Shown piece by piece: positions 45,278-56,425 of a stretch of DNA of 64,000 nt. The notes under the pieces are model-generated. The model was not told the origin of the DNA. It did not search any database and saw only the letters and a program-made list of their open reading frames with translations. Every line of letters begins with the position of its first letter. The stretch's first letter is position 1. This DNA comes from Cryptomeria japonica (taxonomy: Eukaryota > Streptophyta > Pinopsida > Cupressales > Cupressaceae). The position numbers and the translations under genes are program-made. The stretch covers positions 289,291,957-289,355,956 of the forward strand of contig NC_081410.1 of NCBI RefSeq assembly GCF_030272615.1. Direction: 5' to 3'.

Positions 45278-48200
45278 CATTGATGGCAACACTTAGGAAA
45301 ATTTTGACATCTAAGTGCTTCCAAAACAAAATTGCTCCCCCTAAGCATATACACTACTCCCTTTGCCAAAATTAAAAGCATGTACCACTTCAATTCCATT
45401 CTCCATAAAAATTTTAATTCAATACCTATCTCCCCCTTTGCCAACAATGACAAAGTAATACAAAACATAGTGGGTTTACCACTCCCCTGATTTACCAAAA
45501 TTATATTGCATAACATAAAAAATAGAGTATGTGTTTCTGATAATAAAGAGTAAAAATTTTCAAAAATAGATTTAAAGTTTTTCAGAAAATCCTTCATGTC
45601 TGTTGACCAGGTATCTAGAAGTGAGGCAGCGATTTCACTCCAAGTCTTCATCTAGAAAGCTAAATCCTCCATGGTATCAATGGTGCTCAATTCCTATGTA
45701 AAAATAATAGCCTCCATGTTCAGAAAACACTTCTGAAGAACCTGCAATTTTGGTAATAAAAGCAACTGGAGCTCCTGCAGATCTTGAGTCTGCTTCCAGA
45801 TCTTTGATTCAATCTTTGCAATCTAATGTTGGTGAGTGTGAACAGTCTTCCCATACACTATGAAGGAATCATATGGCAATTTGAAGTTGTCTATATACTG
45901 CTTTAACTCCGATTGCAATTTGACTCTGTTTCTTTAAAGCATCATCACAGAATAGATTGGGTTGGCAGATTTTGCTCAATAGTCTATGGCCTTTAGCTAT
46001 TGCTAGACTGATATCATCCCTCTGGTGGATCATCTTTTCTTTGTCTTCATTAAATTGTTTCACCAGTGCAACTTTGAGTTCCTTTTCATGTTTTTTCTTT
46101 GCAATGGCCTAAGCAACATCTTCAAAACATTGTACTTGATCATCCACGATTGTGCAAAGAAGTTTTAATTGGGCCAGAGAGGAATTGGTACTGGGGAGAC
46201 TAGTATCAGGAACTAAGTTGGAAAGACTGTCAACAATAGATTGAATGACATCCTATTCTTTCTTCCTCCTCAATTCTTCCAATCTTTCCTAAGCTAGTTG
46301 AATACTCCTTAGTGGCTCATTTTCATCTACCGGGGTAAGACAGGCAAGAGTCAAATCACTGTGACCAATGGGATCAACCTGTTTGGTTTGATCGTCGGTT
46401 GCCTTAAGAGTCTGTCCTCCTTCCTTTGATTTGTTCTCCTCTTGTTTCCTCTTCTCCTGCTCTTCTTTTTCCTTGGCCTCCTTGTTGGCCTTTTCTTTCT
46501 CCTCTTTGTCCTTCTCCACTCTTCTTCTTTCTATGATTTCTTCTTCTCTTCTTCCTTCTCTACTCTCTTCTTCTCTTCTTCTTTCTCTTCTTTATTCTTC
46601 TCTTCTTCCTTCTCTACTCTCTTCTTCTCTTCCTTTTCCTTTTCCGCTCTCTCTTTGTCTTCCTTTTCTTTCTTTGCTCTCTCCTTTTCTTCTTTTTCTT
46701 TCTCCGCTCTCACCTTGTCTTCTTTTTCTTTCTCCACTCTCTCTTTCTCCTATTTCTCTTTCCAGCTTTCTCTTTTGTTGCTTTCTCAACTTTTTCTTTT
46801 TCTGACTTTTCCTTCTCCATTTTCTCTTTTTTCTATTTCTCTTTCTCTACTTTTTCTTTCTCCATTTTCTCCTTATTTGCTTCCTCTAGTTGAGTACCTT
46901 CATCATCTAGTGCATCCACATCAATAGGGTTAATTTGTTTAGTTACTCTCTCACCCTAATTATCAAAGGTTTCATCCAGTTTGGATGTAGATAGGTCAGG
47001 CTCTTGCTCAGCCTGTCGATTAGCTTCAGATACCTTCTGCATTTTGACATATGCTTTAACCTACAGATGAGTGTCTTTTTCTACTTCATATTTTTTGCCT
47101 CCGAGTAACTAAAGTCTTCTTCTTCACATGAAAAATATGCCTTTGTACCGATTAAGAATCTCAAACAATTATGAATTAGAAGCATCAGGAAAATATTGGG
47201 CAAAAATTTCTTCCCTAATTTCTCACTCCTTTTCAATGACAATGCGCCATTTATTATCCAAATAATTATACAAATAATTAGGAACAACAGGTTTAATGTC
47301 AATCGGAGATCGATCATTATCACACAAATATTTAATGACCTCTAGCTCTACCTCTTCCTTTTCACTATCACTAAGTTCATCAAAATAATATTTTAGATCG
47401 TCAAGAACTTTCCTTCTAACATTCTTCATAATCCTTTGAAAATGTGTCATAGGTTGGTAAGAAGCAATATGTATATTTACCGGTGCAGAGGTTGCAGGTA
47501 CATTATCAATTATCTTTGTCTTCTTACTTGGTTGCCTTATCTTCTTCATTTCTACCTATGGTTCAGTGTCTTTCGAATCCGGTGTGTTATTCCTGGTTTT
47601 CTATTTCTTTCAAATACCTTTGGTGGAATGGCCTCTAGTTTCTTTTTGGCTAGTGACCTCTTGGTCACTTTAGGACTAGCAGTAGCTGCAATCAGTGCTG
47701 ATGTCGATGACACAACTTTCCTCTTCTTCTACTTCGGTACCTCAATAGGTTTGATCCTCTCTGAGTAAGTATCGATCCTCTTCTTCTTTGGATCTAGTGG
47801 TGAAGCAAGTAGGGTAGAGGCATATCCTGTGAGTATATCATTTACCACTTCATAGCCCATAGGCTCAACTTCATCTTTTCTAGGATCAACTACTTCCATT
47901 ATGCAGTGATCCACTTTGATTGTGAAACATATATCATCTTCATACTTTTTAACCAGATCACCTGATATTCTCATTCTCTAGTTCATCTTTAGTCTGAACT
48001 CATCAAAACACCTATTCAGAGTCTCCAGATAAGCAGATCCCACTACTTGTAGACTCTCCTTTATTTGTCTTGAAACCGGTAGGTCACTCGACCATTGAAC
48101 ATCACCAACTCTTGGAAAATACCCTTGAAAATAGAAAAACAAATTGACAAGCAGTTGACCAAACTTAAACCTCAGTGTCTTGTCCTCTTTGATGGACTTT

Positions 48201-48868
48201 AGATTCTCCATGAGTTGTTTTTGCATGCAAGTACATAAGTCATATTCTGTGTCTTCCTTGATCATCCTATAAGTGGCATGCACCATAGCTGTAGGAACAA
48301 AATTTATTCTACTAGCATAGAATAATCTATACCCGATGACCATGCACGCATACTTCACCAGGTCATCTCTTATGGCGCTTATAGTCATTTCTTGTTGGTC
48401 ACTCATAGAACTGGTGAGATCTGTCACTTTGACTTTTGTGATCTTGCGAAGAACAGGGATTTCTCCAACATTACAGAAACCAGTCATGACATGGATTGCC
48501 TCTAGTGTGATATCCTGGGTTCACTCAAGATACATCTTATCACCATGAACCCTACTTAGAATGATCCTTATGTGATATTATATGAATTCCTCAAGAAAAT
48601 ATACTTCATTGTGTAATTTCTTCTTCTCGATCATTCTCTACTCTGGTTTGATCTTCTTATCATCTCTACAGAACAAACTCAACTGGGAGTGAATCACTAG
48701 AGACCCTAGGTCTTCTAGGTTGCAATCAATGTATCCTGAAACATCCTCTGTGACAATGACTCTAGCAGGAATTTGAGATAGGGCATTATATTTCACCTTA
48801 TTCCTGAGAAACTCAGAGGACTCCTCAGGTTTGGTAGAACTAGAAGGGATTTTGGATGTAGAGGCCAT
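45278..48868 (-). pseudogene. ORF-X of element E
   Basis: Starts at ATG 48868. The parts 48868-48638, 48487-47978 and 47974-47729 share one frame with stops between them. Frameshifts then lead to 47549-47223, a Lys/Glu-rich tract at about 46900-46290, a short heptad region at 46063-45869 and a last piece at 45651-45278. About 1,200 codons in total. The N-terminus is Ser/Thr-rich; the middle has FKFGQLLVNLFFYF and the PMGYEV motif shared with element A; the Lys/Glu tract is probably coiled coil. No catalytic residues, zinc site or retroviral motif were seen. It occupies the place of pol and any 3' extra ORF in this lineage. It could be a captured host gene or a diverged Sirevirus 3' ORF. Confidence 0.6.
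46289..46905 (-). repeat. Lys/Glu-coding simple repeat within ORF-X of element E
   Basis: Irregular repeats of a 30-42 bp TTC/TCT-rich unit on the plus strand. On the coding strand they give EKEEK/ERAEKEKE-type runs, interpreted as a charged single helix or coiled coil. The long frames on the opposite strand here are mirror artefacts. Confidence 0.75.
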
Positions 48869-49387
48869 GACTAAATAATTTTGAATGATGACAATGTTTC
48901 AACGAAGAATACCTTTTCACTCCGAACTAGGGTTCATCAATGTCGAATTCAAACTAGGGTTTGCCGATGTCCAATTTGAACTAGGGTTCACTAATATTGA
49001 ATTCAAACTACGGTTTACTGATGTTGAACACAACACACTTCTCCAAAAGCTTATTTTAACACTCTGGCCTCCACTCTGAATAACTTGAAATGGCTACAAA
49101 ATCTTGTGCAAGATTTCTTTCTGGATTCTTTCGTATGCAAGATTGATCGCTTTTGTTTCACTGCTCAAGCTAGAAAAATTTTCCTTTAAAAATAGGTAAG
49201 TAAAAATGATGAAAAAAGTCACTTTTAAGAATGCTCCTACCTACCATAATAAATGCATCACCGATAGGGTACAAACCCTAACTTTACCACTTCATTTCTT
49301 TTGTCAGTTGATAGGTAACCAATACCTATATACACCAGGGGTCCAAAACATTGTTACCAATATGTTCCCCCTTAAGCTTTTTGAAGA
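48869..49387 (-). other. Non-coding segment between gag and ORF-X of element E
   Basis: No pol sequence is present between the gag stop and the ORF-X start. It contains a 27-bp minisatellite next to the ORF-X start. Confidence 0.6.
48925..49032. repeat. 27-bp minisatellite, four units
   Basis: Four tandem 27-bp units beginning AACTAGGGTT, AACTAGGGTT, AACTAGGGTT and AACTACGGTT, with about 20-30% divergence among units. Because 27 is a multiple of 3, the plus strand stays open as a nine-residue repeat, but this is antisense to the element and not called as a gene. Confidence 0.9.
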
Positions 49388-50681
49388 TTAATTTTTTGAT
49401 TCAAGGGTCTCCACACTGGGTGCAGAAATTGGTACATCTTGTGGCTTCTCTTCAGATTTCTTCTTCCAAATTTTATCCATATCAGCCTGAATGGTTTCAG
49501 CATCCACCTTTCCTTCTGGGTTGACCGGTATGTTTCTTGATGGATTCTTTTTCAGTCTACATGTTCTGGCAATATGTCTTGGTTTGTGACAATGATAGCA
49601 TAGCATACTAGGTGCTCTCCATGGTCCGGTGTTCACATTTCCATTCTTCCTCCTGCATGTTGCACCAATGTGACCACTACCACGATAGATCAAAGAGGTT
49701 GCTCTCCAATTGTTTTCCGCTCCATAACCATTTGACTAGTGGTCATAGGTTTTGTGCTAGTTTGGGTTCCGGTTCATAGGAGGTTCTAGGACAAATCCTT
49801 TAGATCTTGGTGCATAACTTCCAGGGTTATTCATAACTGATCTACACTCAAAAGATCTATGCCCAAACTTGTTGCATTCAAAACAATGACCATTAAATCT
49901 ACCGGTTCTAGCATTGTGGTTGTACACATTATTTTGCATGTAAGGAAAATTATTGTAAGTCTTACTCCTACACACATTGGCAGTATCTCCTTCCTTGTGA
50001 TAGTTAAAGCATACAGGTTTGAACTTTTTCTTACCTTTGCTTTAGTTGATCTTAGGTATCAATTTCTCCTTTGGTGCACTAGTCTTGGTTCCAAAGGTTT
50101 CACCTTCCTCATATGCAGAGAAACCAAGTCCATAGGTATCCTTTGAAGGCTTCATTGTTTCCAGTGTTTGGTCCAACTTCACAACACTCCGGTTGAACTT
50201 TGCAAGTATCTCCTTTGTCTCAGCAAGTTCCTTGGAAAGAGCATCATTGGTTTTCATCAAGGTTTCATTTTGAGAAATGGCTACATTGAGGTTTGCTTGC
50301 ATTTCTTCTTTCTCTTACCCTCTTGCAAATAAGTGGCAATGACCTACCAATTTCTTGGTTTAACTTAAAGATCTCATGCACCTTGTCCTTCACTAGATCT
50401 TCATCTTTTCTTTTTTTTTCTAGCTCCTGACTCATTTTGATAGTTAGTCCTTCCAGCTCCCTCCGTAGGTTAGTTTTGGACTCATTCAATTTCTCCACTT
50501 CTTGGACTAGGGCATCCATGTCTGCTTCATCAGAAGAGTTATTTTTAGTGATTTCCATCATTTTCTCAGCAAGCTCTCTTCTTTTGGTTAAAGAGGCTTT
50601 ATACTTGACCTTAAGTTAATCATAGGCTCTCTCAGATTCAACCAAATGGTGAGTGATTTCCCTCAAGTTGTATTCCCCCAT
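49388..50681 (-). pseudogene. gag: Gag remnant of element E: coiled coil plus four zinc knuckles
   Basis: Starts at ATG 50681, only about 35 bp after the primer site, and ends at 49388. One frame from 50681 has an early stop, then a coiled coil (50561-50265). A frame change leads to a second coiled-coil segment (50302-50042). Four zinc-knuckle positions follow. Two are intact C-x2-C-x4-H-x4-C sites, CFECNKFGHRSFEC (about 49885) and CYHCHKPRHIARTC (about 49590). Two are damaged, with Tyr for the second Cys and Asp for His near 50010, and both first Cys lost near 49680. The N-terminal capsid part usual for copia gag is missing. Product would bind element RNA; now broken by several stops. Confidence 0.75.
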
Positions 50682-50717
50682 ATCTTCTTTCAAGTGGTTA
50701 GACTTAGAGAAAGGTTG

Positions 50718-50729
50718 GCTCTTATACTA
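50718..50729 (-). other. Primer binding site of element E (degenerate initiator tRNA-Met)
   Basis: Minus strand TAGTATAAGAGC, 10 of 12 bases matching the TGGTATCAGAGC initiator site, two bases after the LTR. Confidence 0.7.
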
Positions 50730-50731
50730 AT

Positions 50732-51909
50732 TGATGAATAATAAGAGGGGGGTGAATTAGTATGCACAAAAACTTAACCAAACTTTTAATAAATTTTACT
50801 GTAGACCAGTATAGTAGTTTAAACAACAAATTGGTTAAAACACAAACAAGCCAAATAGAAAATAGACCATTCACCCATAGAAGCACAATCACCATAACAC
50901 AAGATATTTTGATGTGGAAACCCAAATGGGAAAAACCACGGTGAGTAAAACTCACAAGTCAACTTTTTGCAGAATAGTAACTAGACCGGTTAAGGTCAGA
51001 CCGGTTAAGGCCTTACAATGTTCTTCACCAGAACAGATCATGTTAGGAATCCGGATCTTTGTTAGGAGATAAGTCCTTTTAAAGACTACCTTGTTAAAGG
51101 ATTTTAGATCCACAACTGTGAACCACCTTGTTAGAAGATTTACAATAGTCTTGACTAGGCCTACCCAGTTAAGGGTTTCAGACTTGTCGAAGAGATTAGT
51201 AATCAACAAGTGAATGATCTAGAAAGTAGCACAGAATGCTTGATTAGATCCTTGACTGCTCTATGTTAATGCATTGCAACATTATTTTAGTATTATATCC
51301 TTTTCATATTCATTCGCTATCACACGATGCTTCTTTAATATACACACATGCATACACTCTTTAAAACCCTAGACATGATGTCCTTAAATAGGAAGCTGAT
51401 TTCATGTCAGTCCAATGAGATTGGATTACAATTTCCTTGGTTCAAAGCATCTAGACACATTTGGTAACATAGTATAGAAGCACCACCAAAGATTCGATGG
51501 ATGATAACTCATCACACTTTACAATTTTACTGGTTTAACATAGTATACCGATTATTGGTAAACAAAGACTGGTAAACTGGAACATGGTGTCTTGATAAAA
51601 AAGATTAACTACTGCTAGGGGTCCTCATTATGCTTGAGGTCTTCATACCACTTGATGTCTTCATACCACTTTATGTCTCCATACCGCTTGATGTCTTCAT
51701 ACCGTTTGAGGTCTTCGGTCATGCTTTGACTGGTAAGATTCTTCTACAAAACATCGATAGTCTTCTACAAACAAACACTATACATACAATGGCATAGAAT
51801 ACCAGTGTGAACAATACAACACATATTACCAATGGAGAATAACTCATATATAAAATAAGTGTGTGTCCATTAATGACAATCACAACTAAACATCATCAAA
51901 ATACCAACA
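50732..51909 (-). repeat. 5' LTR of element E
   Basis: 1,178 bp, full length compared with the 3' copy. Contains several ACCGGTT cores and a tandem CATACC-CTT-ATGTCTTC repeat at about 51645-51715 (four imperfect copies). The start and end motifs match the 3' LTR. Confidence 0.85.
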
Positions 51910-51914
51910 TAAAA
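51910..51914. repeat. Target site duplication of element E (right)
   Basis: TAAAA directly after the LTR end, matching 44795-44799. Confidence 0.75.
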
Positions 51915-53151
51915 TATATATTTTTTCATAAATAATGAAATATTAGCCAAACAAATTAAATAATTTTCAAATGGTGGATAAAAATCGCGAATACACTTGA
52001 ATAATTTTTCCTTTGGAGTAAAAATTTCCGCCCATACACTTATATATTTGTTCCTTTAAATGAAAAAACATTTGCCTCCTACAATATATATTTTCCCCAC
52101 GGAACAAGGTATTATTCGTCGGAATTTTATGGAATTTTTGTATCCTAGAAAAAAATCACCAATACAAAATAATTTGTTTTCCTACTTTGAAAAAAAAAAA
52201 TTTGCCATCAATATGAAAATTCCCCGACCCAAAATAACATCTGATTCGCCAGGTTTTTACACTTTTTCCTAGGGGGTGCTTTCTTAAAGTTATCCCTATT
52301 GATGACCTTGCCAAAAACTTGTTTGCCAACGATCGCCACCCCATTTGTTGTATTTTGGCTGCCGCCACCCTATGCCTCTTCTCTGTGGGCCCGCCATGCC
52401 ATGTCATGCAATCTCCCACATGCCATGGCCATGCCATTTTATGTGGAGAGTAGCCAAAGCCTCGATTTAATAGGGTGGAAATAATCCATAATAAATATTA
52501 TTTTCTTTTAAAAGTGCAATGGTCCTTCATATTTCGAATACTTGGTCAAGTTAGTTAATAAACCAATTTATGGAAGATGAGTAATTATCAATCGGTTATT
52601 TTGTTTTGAATATGATAACCAATTTTTGGTTAATTGATAATGATGTGAATTATGTCACCCTCTTTCATTGAGGGAAAAGATGATTTCAAATGGAGAGATT
52701 TTCTCATGAGGAAGGCTATAAATAGATTAGCCATAGGCTTTTTAAGGGTCTTTTTGGGGAATTTTTATTCATCGTGTTTTTGTTTAAGAATTGTCTTGTT
52801 CTCAAGAAGTCTTGAAAGGGGAAGAAGTTTACTTTCTCGCTTTTAGAATAATAGATAGAAAATAATTTTTTTGCATCTTTGTAGAGGATTAAGGTGAGGA
52901 TAGGCCTGAAGGAGGAGAATTAGAAGAAGGATTTGGAATCTCACAAGCTTCTACCCTTGATGTTCTCCAAGAGAAATTGGGCATGTTAAAAGTTTTTGTT
53001 AGAAATCCTCTTAATCATGTACTTGTAATGTCTTTCTTTGGAAATGTGAATTTAGGAGTGTTTTTCAATGTAGAACTCAAGATATGAAAAACCTCATATA
53101 TTCTTAAGATGAAGAAAAGGAGAATTTACTAAATAGCATTGTGAATCTCTC

Positions 53152-53154
<3 letters not shown>
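51915..53154. other. AT-rich non-coding sequence with a possible promoter
   Basis: No supported gene. A consensus TATA box lies at 52717-52724. At 52880-53085 the plus strand stays open for about 66 codons after a possible TTTGTAG splice acceptor, but the peptide is not recognised and is too short to call. May be an old LTR or gene promoter fragment. Confidence 0.35.
52717..52724 (+). promoter_or_regulatory. Possible TATA box
   Basis: TATAAATA in a GGC-TATAAATAGA context, a textbook plant TATA box. No gene follows that I can support, so it may belong to a decayed LTR. Confidence 0.35.
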
Positions 53155-53215
<61 letters not shown>

Positions 53216-53660
53216 TATATGTATATATATATACACATATATATATGTATATATATATACACATATATATATGTATATATATATATACACATATATATAT
53301 GTATATATATATACATATATATGTATATACATATATATGTATATACATATATATGTATATATGTATATATATATGTATATATATATACATATATACATAT
53401 ATATATGTATATATATATATGTATATATATGTATATACATATATATATATATAAATACATATCTATATATATATATATGTATATATATACATCTATAGAC
53501 ATACATATATATACATATATATATACATACATATATGTACATATATATACATACATATATGTACATATATATAAATATATATGTACATATATACACATAT
53601 ATATACATAGATATATATGTATATATATGTATGTATATATATATGTATATATATATATAC
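53155..53660. repeat. AT-rich microsatellite, (TA)n with (TATATG) and (TACATA) variants
   Basis: About 505 bp starting with an uninterrupted TA run of about 50 bp, then TA runs broken at near-regular intervals by G or C (TATATGTATA, TACACATATA, TATACATA). It ends in a short AGAGAGAG run. Long tyrosine/isoleucine frames on both strands are artefacts of the repeat. Confidence 0.97.
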
Positions 53661-54035
53661 AAAGAGAGAGAGTTATTAGTATTACTATAATACTTTTGAG
53701 AAATTATTTTATGATTTTGAGTATGATCTTAGTAATGGCAAGAGGTTGTCAAAAGATGGAACTAGGTATTCTAGAAAGACTAAGGGTCATAGGTTTTCCA
53801 TTCAAGATGTGTATCTCATCTTTATTGGCTCAGTATTAAGAGCATTAAAGTAAAAACCCTTTTATCGAACTTAGATTGACTAAAGGTAATAACTTCATAC
53901 TTCCTATTGGTTGAAAATTTTGTAAACTGGGGAAGTTCACAAAATTGTGGTTTCAGCCACAGTATGTGAGATATAATTTCTCCTAATTATAAGGGAAGGC
54001 CCCCCCTTTACTTACTACTCTTCTATACTTAAAAC
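53661..54035. other. Non-coding flank left of element F
   Basis: Nothing recognisable. The five bases before the LTR are AAAAC; the partner duplication would be beyond element G and the window. Confidence 0.4.
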
Positions 54036-55212
54036 TGTAACGTCAAAAAATTGCGACCTTGCAATTTTTAACTTCATTTGGGTCTTCACATTGGCGAAAC
54101 AAATCCCTAAGCCTGATTAGAGACCCGAGACATGATCGCACCTCTTGAAACATTCATTTCCTTGCATCATGTACTTCCTATCTTGGATTAGGGAAGGATA
54201 GGGGCACCTTTGTCCTACTAGGACAGGGGCATGGCATCATTGTCCTTGCCCTATTTTGGCCCCCCTCCACTCAAATATTGCATTGGGCTTATCAATGGGA
54301 AGCAAGAAAAGGTTTTCTATGTCAGCCTAAGATGGAAAATCAATTACAAACCCTAATTGGCAAATATATAAGATACATTTTACCCTCTTATTTGAAGAAT
54401 TTCAATCAATTACAATAAGTTTGATAAGTGGTATTCAAGCATTCAATCATTCCTTTCAAGCATAGAGCATCTCAAGTCTCCTTCCAAGGCTAGGTGTTGC
54501 ATTCAAGTCAAGGATTCAACCATTGAAGAGGAGATCCCTATCAAAATTCAAAGCATTCAATTCTACATATCCTTTCAAACAACTCTATCAATATTTCAAT
54601 TGCATCCTCTCTTGAGGTGAATTCTATTTCAGCCATTTACTTTCATTTACTTGCAAGTACTTTTCATTATTTGGTCAATTCCAAAAATGGGGTTTGACCT
54701 GAAGGCAAACTCCCAATTCCAACAACATTTCCTCTCTTTTCATGTGTAGGTTGCAGGTGTGCAATTGTATTTGCAAGTTTAAGCTTCATTTTCAGAGACG
54801 GAAAAACCCTTTTGAGTACATGGATTTTTCAGAGGACCGAGTACATTTTCAACACGGTCCTGACAACTTTCACTCAAATTTACAGGGGAGCTTTGTCTCG
54901 ACATTTCACTATAAATTCTAGGTGCACATCTTCATCCCACATTTCTATCTCAAGTTATAATAATTTCTTTGCTATTTTTACACTTAGTCTCAATTCACTT
55001 AATTCATCCTATCTATTCTAAAAGAGGGGTTATTGTCAATTCACTTAGCATTCAATCTCTTTCCATTGATATTGGATCTAGTGAATTCAACCCCTTTTAA
55101 ATGTAATGTGTTAAAGAGGTTGAAGAGGATCCTTTGTGAAACTTTCACTCCTTTCTTGAGTAGGGTTAAGCTTTCCACTTGATCTCCTCATCACCCCTTT
55201 TTCACCATTACA
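54036..55212 (+). repeat. 5' LTR of element F
   Basis: 1,177 bp from TGTAACGTC to ACCATTACA. The ends are inferred from the TG...CA termini and the primer site. Shares with the LTRs of B and D the GGACAGGGGC core (near 54229) and a TGGGGTTTGAC segment near 54690. Its partner LTR is outside the window. Confidence 0.7.
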
Positions 55213-55215
55213 TTT

Positions 55216-55233
55216 TGGTAAACCCGACATCTT
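55216..55233 (+). other. Primer binding site of element F (tRNA-Trp type, degenerate)
   Basis: TGGTAAACCCGACATCTT; 13 of the first 15 bases match the site in D, with the same three-base spacer. Confidence 0.7.
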
Positions 55234-56425
55234 ACATACTTCACATTATCGCATTTTTTTCATTTACAAGTTTAATTTTCTTGAAAAACTCAGTGATTAA
55301 TTCATTCAAAACTCTAGTTGTTAAAATTGGAATTGAACTTGTGTTTTGCAAAAATTGCTATCTATTGTTTTAGATCAGAAAATTGCACTGAATTCAATTT
55401 CTTCTTTGTCTTGTCCAATTTGAAAATCAATTTTACAAAATTAAGTGGTTAATGGTCAAAACCCTAATTTTCAAAAATCAACTTGAATTTATGCAAAAAT
55501 TGGATTGACATTTAATTTTCAGATTTAGAACTATTTTCAGCTTTGTCTTCTTGCCTAAAATTCAAATTTTTAGTTTCGCTCCCTTTTCCAAAATTCAAAA
55601 TTTAAAAATTCAGTGGTTAGGTCTTAAAACCCTAATTTTCAAACTCACTTGGATTTTGTGTAAATTTCAATCAATTTTAACCAATTTCAGTTATCAAAAC
55701 ATTATCCAAGCTGGCCTTATCCATTAGGTTTGAACTTTTTCAAATTTGCAATTCAATTTCTTATCTTTTTCAAAACCCTAATAGGGTCCCATTTTCGCAT
55801 TCAAACCTTAATTTCATATATTTAAACTTCATAAAATCAACCAATTTTTTGACGTTAGCTCTAAAATCATCATAGCTTTTATCCCTGAAAAATTCTGAAA
55901 AAAATTGGGCATACGGTGTGCAACTTCAACATGGTCCTTGGCATTTTTTCCAAAATTTTGGGGGACTGTTATTATTGTATTTAATTGCTTAAATCTAGAA
56001 ATTTGGTTGATTTTGTCAAAATTTGATCCCTCTAAAATAAAAAATACTTCACAAATTCAACATCACAACTTTCAAGAAAAAATTTAAAATTAAGTGGTTA
56101 ATTGTAATCTGCCCTGATTTTAAAAATTTGGTCAATTTTAATTTTAAAGTTAAGTAGTATCCCATAGGCCCTAATTTTAAAATTTCAAACACTATTTTGG
56201 AAATTATGTCATTTCTTCTTTCAACAAAGTTCAAATTGTATAGTCATCATTTGTGCATTATTCGATTTTGCAAACTTTATTCCCCAAACTCAAAACTCAA
56301 ATTCAAATTTTAAATTCAAATTTTCCCTCTAGTGCATGAGTTTTACCACTATTAGTCCTAACTCTATTATCCCCATTAGATGAAGCATTAGAATTAAGGC
56401 TTCCCAAGGTTTAATTCCCGAAGAC
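55234..56425 (+). other. 5' leader of element F, non-coding
   Basis: About 1.2 kb of AT-rich sequence with repeated AAAACCCTAATTTTCAAA-like segments (near 55458, 55628 and 55775) but no gene. Confidence 0.55.

Larger units (their letters stand above)
44800..51909 (-). mobile_element. Element E: Sirevirus-like copia element with gag but no pol
   Basis: 7,110 bp in minus orientation. It has a 5' LTR (50732-51909), a degenerate initiator tRNA-Met primer site, a coiled-coil/zinc-knuckle gag, a long broken ORF-X, the polypurine tract CCAAAGGGGGAGAT, and a 3' LTR (44800-45263) shortened by about 714 bp. Target duplications are TAAAA. The tract and LTR start (AAAGGGGGAGAT then TGTTGG) are typical of plant Sirevirus-type copia elements. 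No integrase, RT or RNase H was found between gag and the 3' LTR. Confidence 0.85.

Noticed and set aside
46431-46927. Ser/Phe/Leu-rich frames of 124 and 161 codons on the plus strand
   Set aside because: Mirror of the Lys/Glu-rich coding repeat of ORF-X on the minus strand; composition is that of the complement.
52880-53085. Possible 66-codon exon after TTTGTAG
   Set aside because: Too short, no recognisable domain, no partner exon found.
53094-53839. Long Tyr/Ile frames on both strands over the AT repeat
   Set aside because: They arise from a TA microsatellite that has no stop codons in some frames; there is no coding signal outside the repeat.
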